From contig JBKEDC010000012.1 in assembly GCA_047975205.1 (NCBI GenBank), forward strand, positions 186,001 through 250,000: a stretch of 64,000 nt of DNA, given 5' to 3'. Positions 62,875-64,000 of the stretch are shown one piece after another. This stretch comes from JBKEDC01 sp047975205 (GTDB taxonomy: Bacteria; Bacteroidota; Bacteroidia; Bacteroidales; Prolixibacteraceae). The position numbers and the translations under genes were made by a program. Under the pieces are notes generated by a model that ran no database searches, had not been told where the DNA came from, and saw only the letters and a list, made by a program, of their open reading frames with translations. Within the stretch, counting starts at the first letter, position 1, and the number at the start of each line of letters is the position of its first letter.

Positions 62875-63795
62875 ATGACATCAGAAAACGAGTTGTTATC
62901 AACCATAAATTCAGCCATAGAAGAGCTCTCAAATCCTTGCTCCAGTGAAATGTTATGCAAAGTTCATCGTTTAGGAGAACCTCAACCTTCTATTGAGCAA
63001 TTGGAACGAATTGTAAACTTAACCCGCGAAGTTTTATTTCCGGGTTTCTTTGCCGATGCACCTATGCGTCGTCATTCCATTCCTCACTATATGGGTGTTT
63101 ATGTTAATGAGTTGTTTCACTTGCTTCATAAGGAGATTTATGCAGGTTTGTGTTTCGATGATAATCAAATAAACTTAGCTGAGGCTAAAGAAAAATCCCA
63201 AAAGATAGCAACAGCATTCATCGCTATGCTTCCCGTCATACGAAGCACCTTAATGACTGATGTCGTGGCTACTTATAATGGAGATCCGGCATCAAAAAGC
63301 TATGGTGAGGTTATTTTCTGTTATCCTGCTATTCGAGCTATCTCAAACTATCGTATAGCTCATGCTTTATTGAATTTAGGAGTACCTCTAATTCCTCGTA
63401 TTATAGCAGAGATGGCACATTCTGAAACTGGAATTGATATTCATCCCCGTGCCCAAATCGGTAAATCATTCACCATTGATCACGGAACAGGTGTAGTTAT
63501 CGGTTCAACTTGCATCATTGGTGATAATGTAAAATTATATCAAGGAGTTACTCTCGGAGCCAAAAGTTTCCCTTTAAATACTGATGGTAATCCCATAAAA
63601 GGTATTCCTCGCCATCCAATTGTGGAAGATAACGTTATTATTTATGCTCAAGCTACTATCTTAGGACGAGTGACTATAGGTGCCAATTCAATTATCGGCG
63701 GTAATGTGTGGGTAACCAATCACGTTGCTCCAAACTCTCGTATTTTACAGAAAAAAGCCAAAGAACTGAGCTTTATCGATGGTGCCGGGATATAA
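62875..63795 (+). CDS. cysE: Serine O-acetyltransferase
   Basis: First step of cysteine synthesis, acetyl-CoA plus serine to O-acetylserine. ATG 62875 (MTSENELLS) gives 306 residues; an ATG at 62830 lies inside the preceding terminator. The N-terminal helical domain is followed by the left-handed beta-helix: GIDIHPRAQIGKSFTIDHGTGVVIG with the catalytic His, then GDNVKLYQGVTLGAKSFP and the GRVTIGANSIIGGNVWV coils. It is the longer EpsC/SAT form of this phylum. Together with metY it is part of sulfur assimilation. Confidence 0.93.
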   Translation: MTSENELLSTINSAIEELSNPCSSEMLCKVHRLGEPQPSIEQLERIVNLTREVLFPGFFADAPMRRHSIPHYMGVYVNELFHLLHKEIYAGLCFDDNQINLAEAKEKSQKIATAFIAMLPVIRSTLMTDVVATYNGDPASKSYGEVIFCYPAIRAISNYRIAHALLNLGVPLIPRIIAEMAHSETGIDIHPRAQIGKSFTIDHGTGVVIGSTCIIGDNVKLYQGVTLGAKSFPLNTDGNPIKGIPRHPIVEDNVIIYAQATILGRVTIGANSIIGGNVWVTNHVAPNSRILQKKAKELSFIDGAGI

Positions 63796-63822
63796 AAAAG
63801 TAGCTTATTATTAGTAACAAGG

Positions 63823-63852
63823 TTGTCTATTCCAAATTAGAGCCTACTTTTG
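63823..63852 (+). promoter_or_regulatory. Promoter of the terminal RNA methyltransferase gene
   Basis: TTG at 63823-63825, 19-bp spacer, and TACTTTTG at 63845-63852. Both boxes of the Bacteroidota consensus are present at proper spacing, 53 bp before ATG 63906. Confidence 0.55.
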
Positions 63853-63905
63853 CATTCAAATTTTTAATCATAGGAATTTATTCCTCCATTTTACATCAAA
63901 AATAT

Positions 63906-64000
63906 ATGAAACTTGTTGCCACAACTTACGCAGGACTTGAAAATGTGTTGGCAGAGGAACTAATCAACCTCCAAGCCAATGATGTGCAAGTTGGTCGTCG
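63906..64000 (+). CDS. THUMP-domain class I SAM RNA methyltransferase (partial, first 31 residues)
   Basis: Begins at ATG 63906 with MKLVATTYAGLENVLAEEL and then NLQANDVQVGRR before the window ends. This start is typical for the YpsC/RlmL-type proteins that methylate 23S rRNA guanine, where a ferredoxin-like and THUMP region precedes the methyltransferase domain. Too short to tell which rRNA position is modified. Confidence 0.75.
   Translation, partial: MKLVATTYAGLENVLAEELINLQANDVQVGR

Overview
The window is bacterial chromosome with about 63 protein genes on both strands, AT-rich and without tRNA, rRNA, CRISPR, phage or insertion-sequence genes. It looks like an anaerobic, Gram-negative member of the Bacteroidota, probably order Bacteroidales. 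Supporting signs are the DUF4295 ribosome-associated protein beside rpmB-rpmG, repeated TAnnTTTG promoter boxes, almost no Shine-Dalgarno sequences, lipid A synthesis (lpxB), and an energy metabolism built on pyruvate formate-lyase, pyruvate:ferredoxin/flavodoxin oxidoreductase with a flavodoxin, and a sodium-pumping methylmalonyl-CoA decarboxylase. I cannot name a genus from the sequence alone.

Layout. 1-3.3 kb (minus strand) is a methionine operon: a ThrA-like aspartokinase homologue with an eroded active site, then metY, then metA (cut by the window edge). A Met-rich leader peptide and alternative hairpins precede it. 3.4-6.9 kb is an XRE regulator, pyrK, pyrD and a serine hydrolase. 6.9-7.8 kb is a gene-free, very AT-rich stretch with operator-like palindromes and two tandem 84-bp palindromic repeats. 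7.8-17.5 kb holds a membrane metallophosphoesterase, a very unusual HExxH/beta-propeller/beta-barrel surface protein, lpxB, rimO, ftsY, the DUF4295-rpmG-rpmB operon and a CPBP protease. 17.5-31 kb has cls, ribD and prmC (divergent, overlapping promoters), xerD, aroQ, pyk, surE, an Lrp regulator, a mechanosensitive channel and an M64 peptidase. 31.4-39 kb has pflB-pflA with a small eight-cysteine protein, then DUF368-aroE-rpiA and guaA. 39.3-45.2 kb is the propionate-forming, sodium-pumping cluster. 45.4-64 kb has yitT, tsaD, an RNase D-like exonuclease with DUF5063, nifJ with an upstream ATPase, flavodoxin-DUF2023, a four-gene cluster (ygiQ, Smr protein, yggS, DHOD-like), an acyl-ACP thioesterase, map, an aminotransferase, cysE and the start of an RNA methyltransferase.

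How the parts fit. Pyruvate from Pyk can be split by PflB (to formate and acetyl-CoA) or oxidised by NifJ, whose electrons probably go to the flavodoxin at 54.1 kb. Succinyl-CoA-derived methylmalonyl-CoA is epimerised by Mce and decarboxylated by MmdA/OadG/BCCP/MmdB while exporting sodium, and the CoA-transferase can recycle CoA from propionyl-CoA. CysE supplies O-acetylserine, while MetA and MetY make homocysteine from O-acetylhomoserine.

The most notable candidates for something new are the Met-codon-rich leader and the pseudo-aspartokinase it precedes, followed by the tandem palindromic repeats at 7.6 kb, the surface HExxH-barrel protein, the lamin-tail/OadG fusion and the eight-cysteine protein behind pflA. 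I did not find a clearly exotic defence or mobile system.
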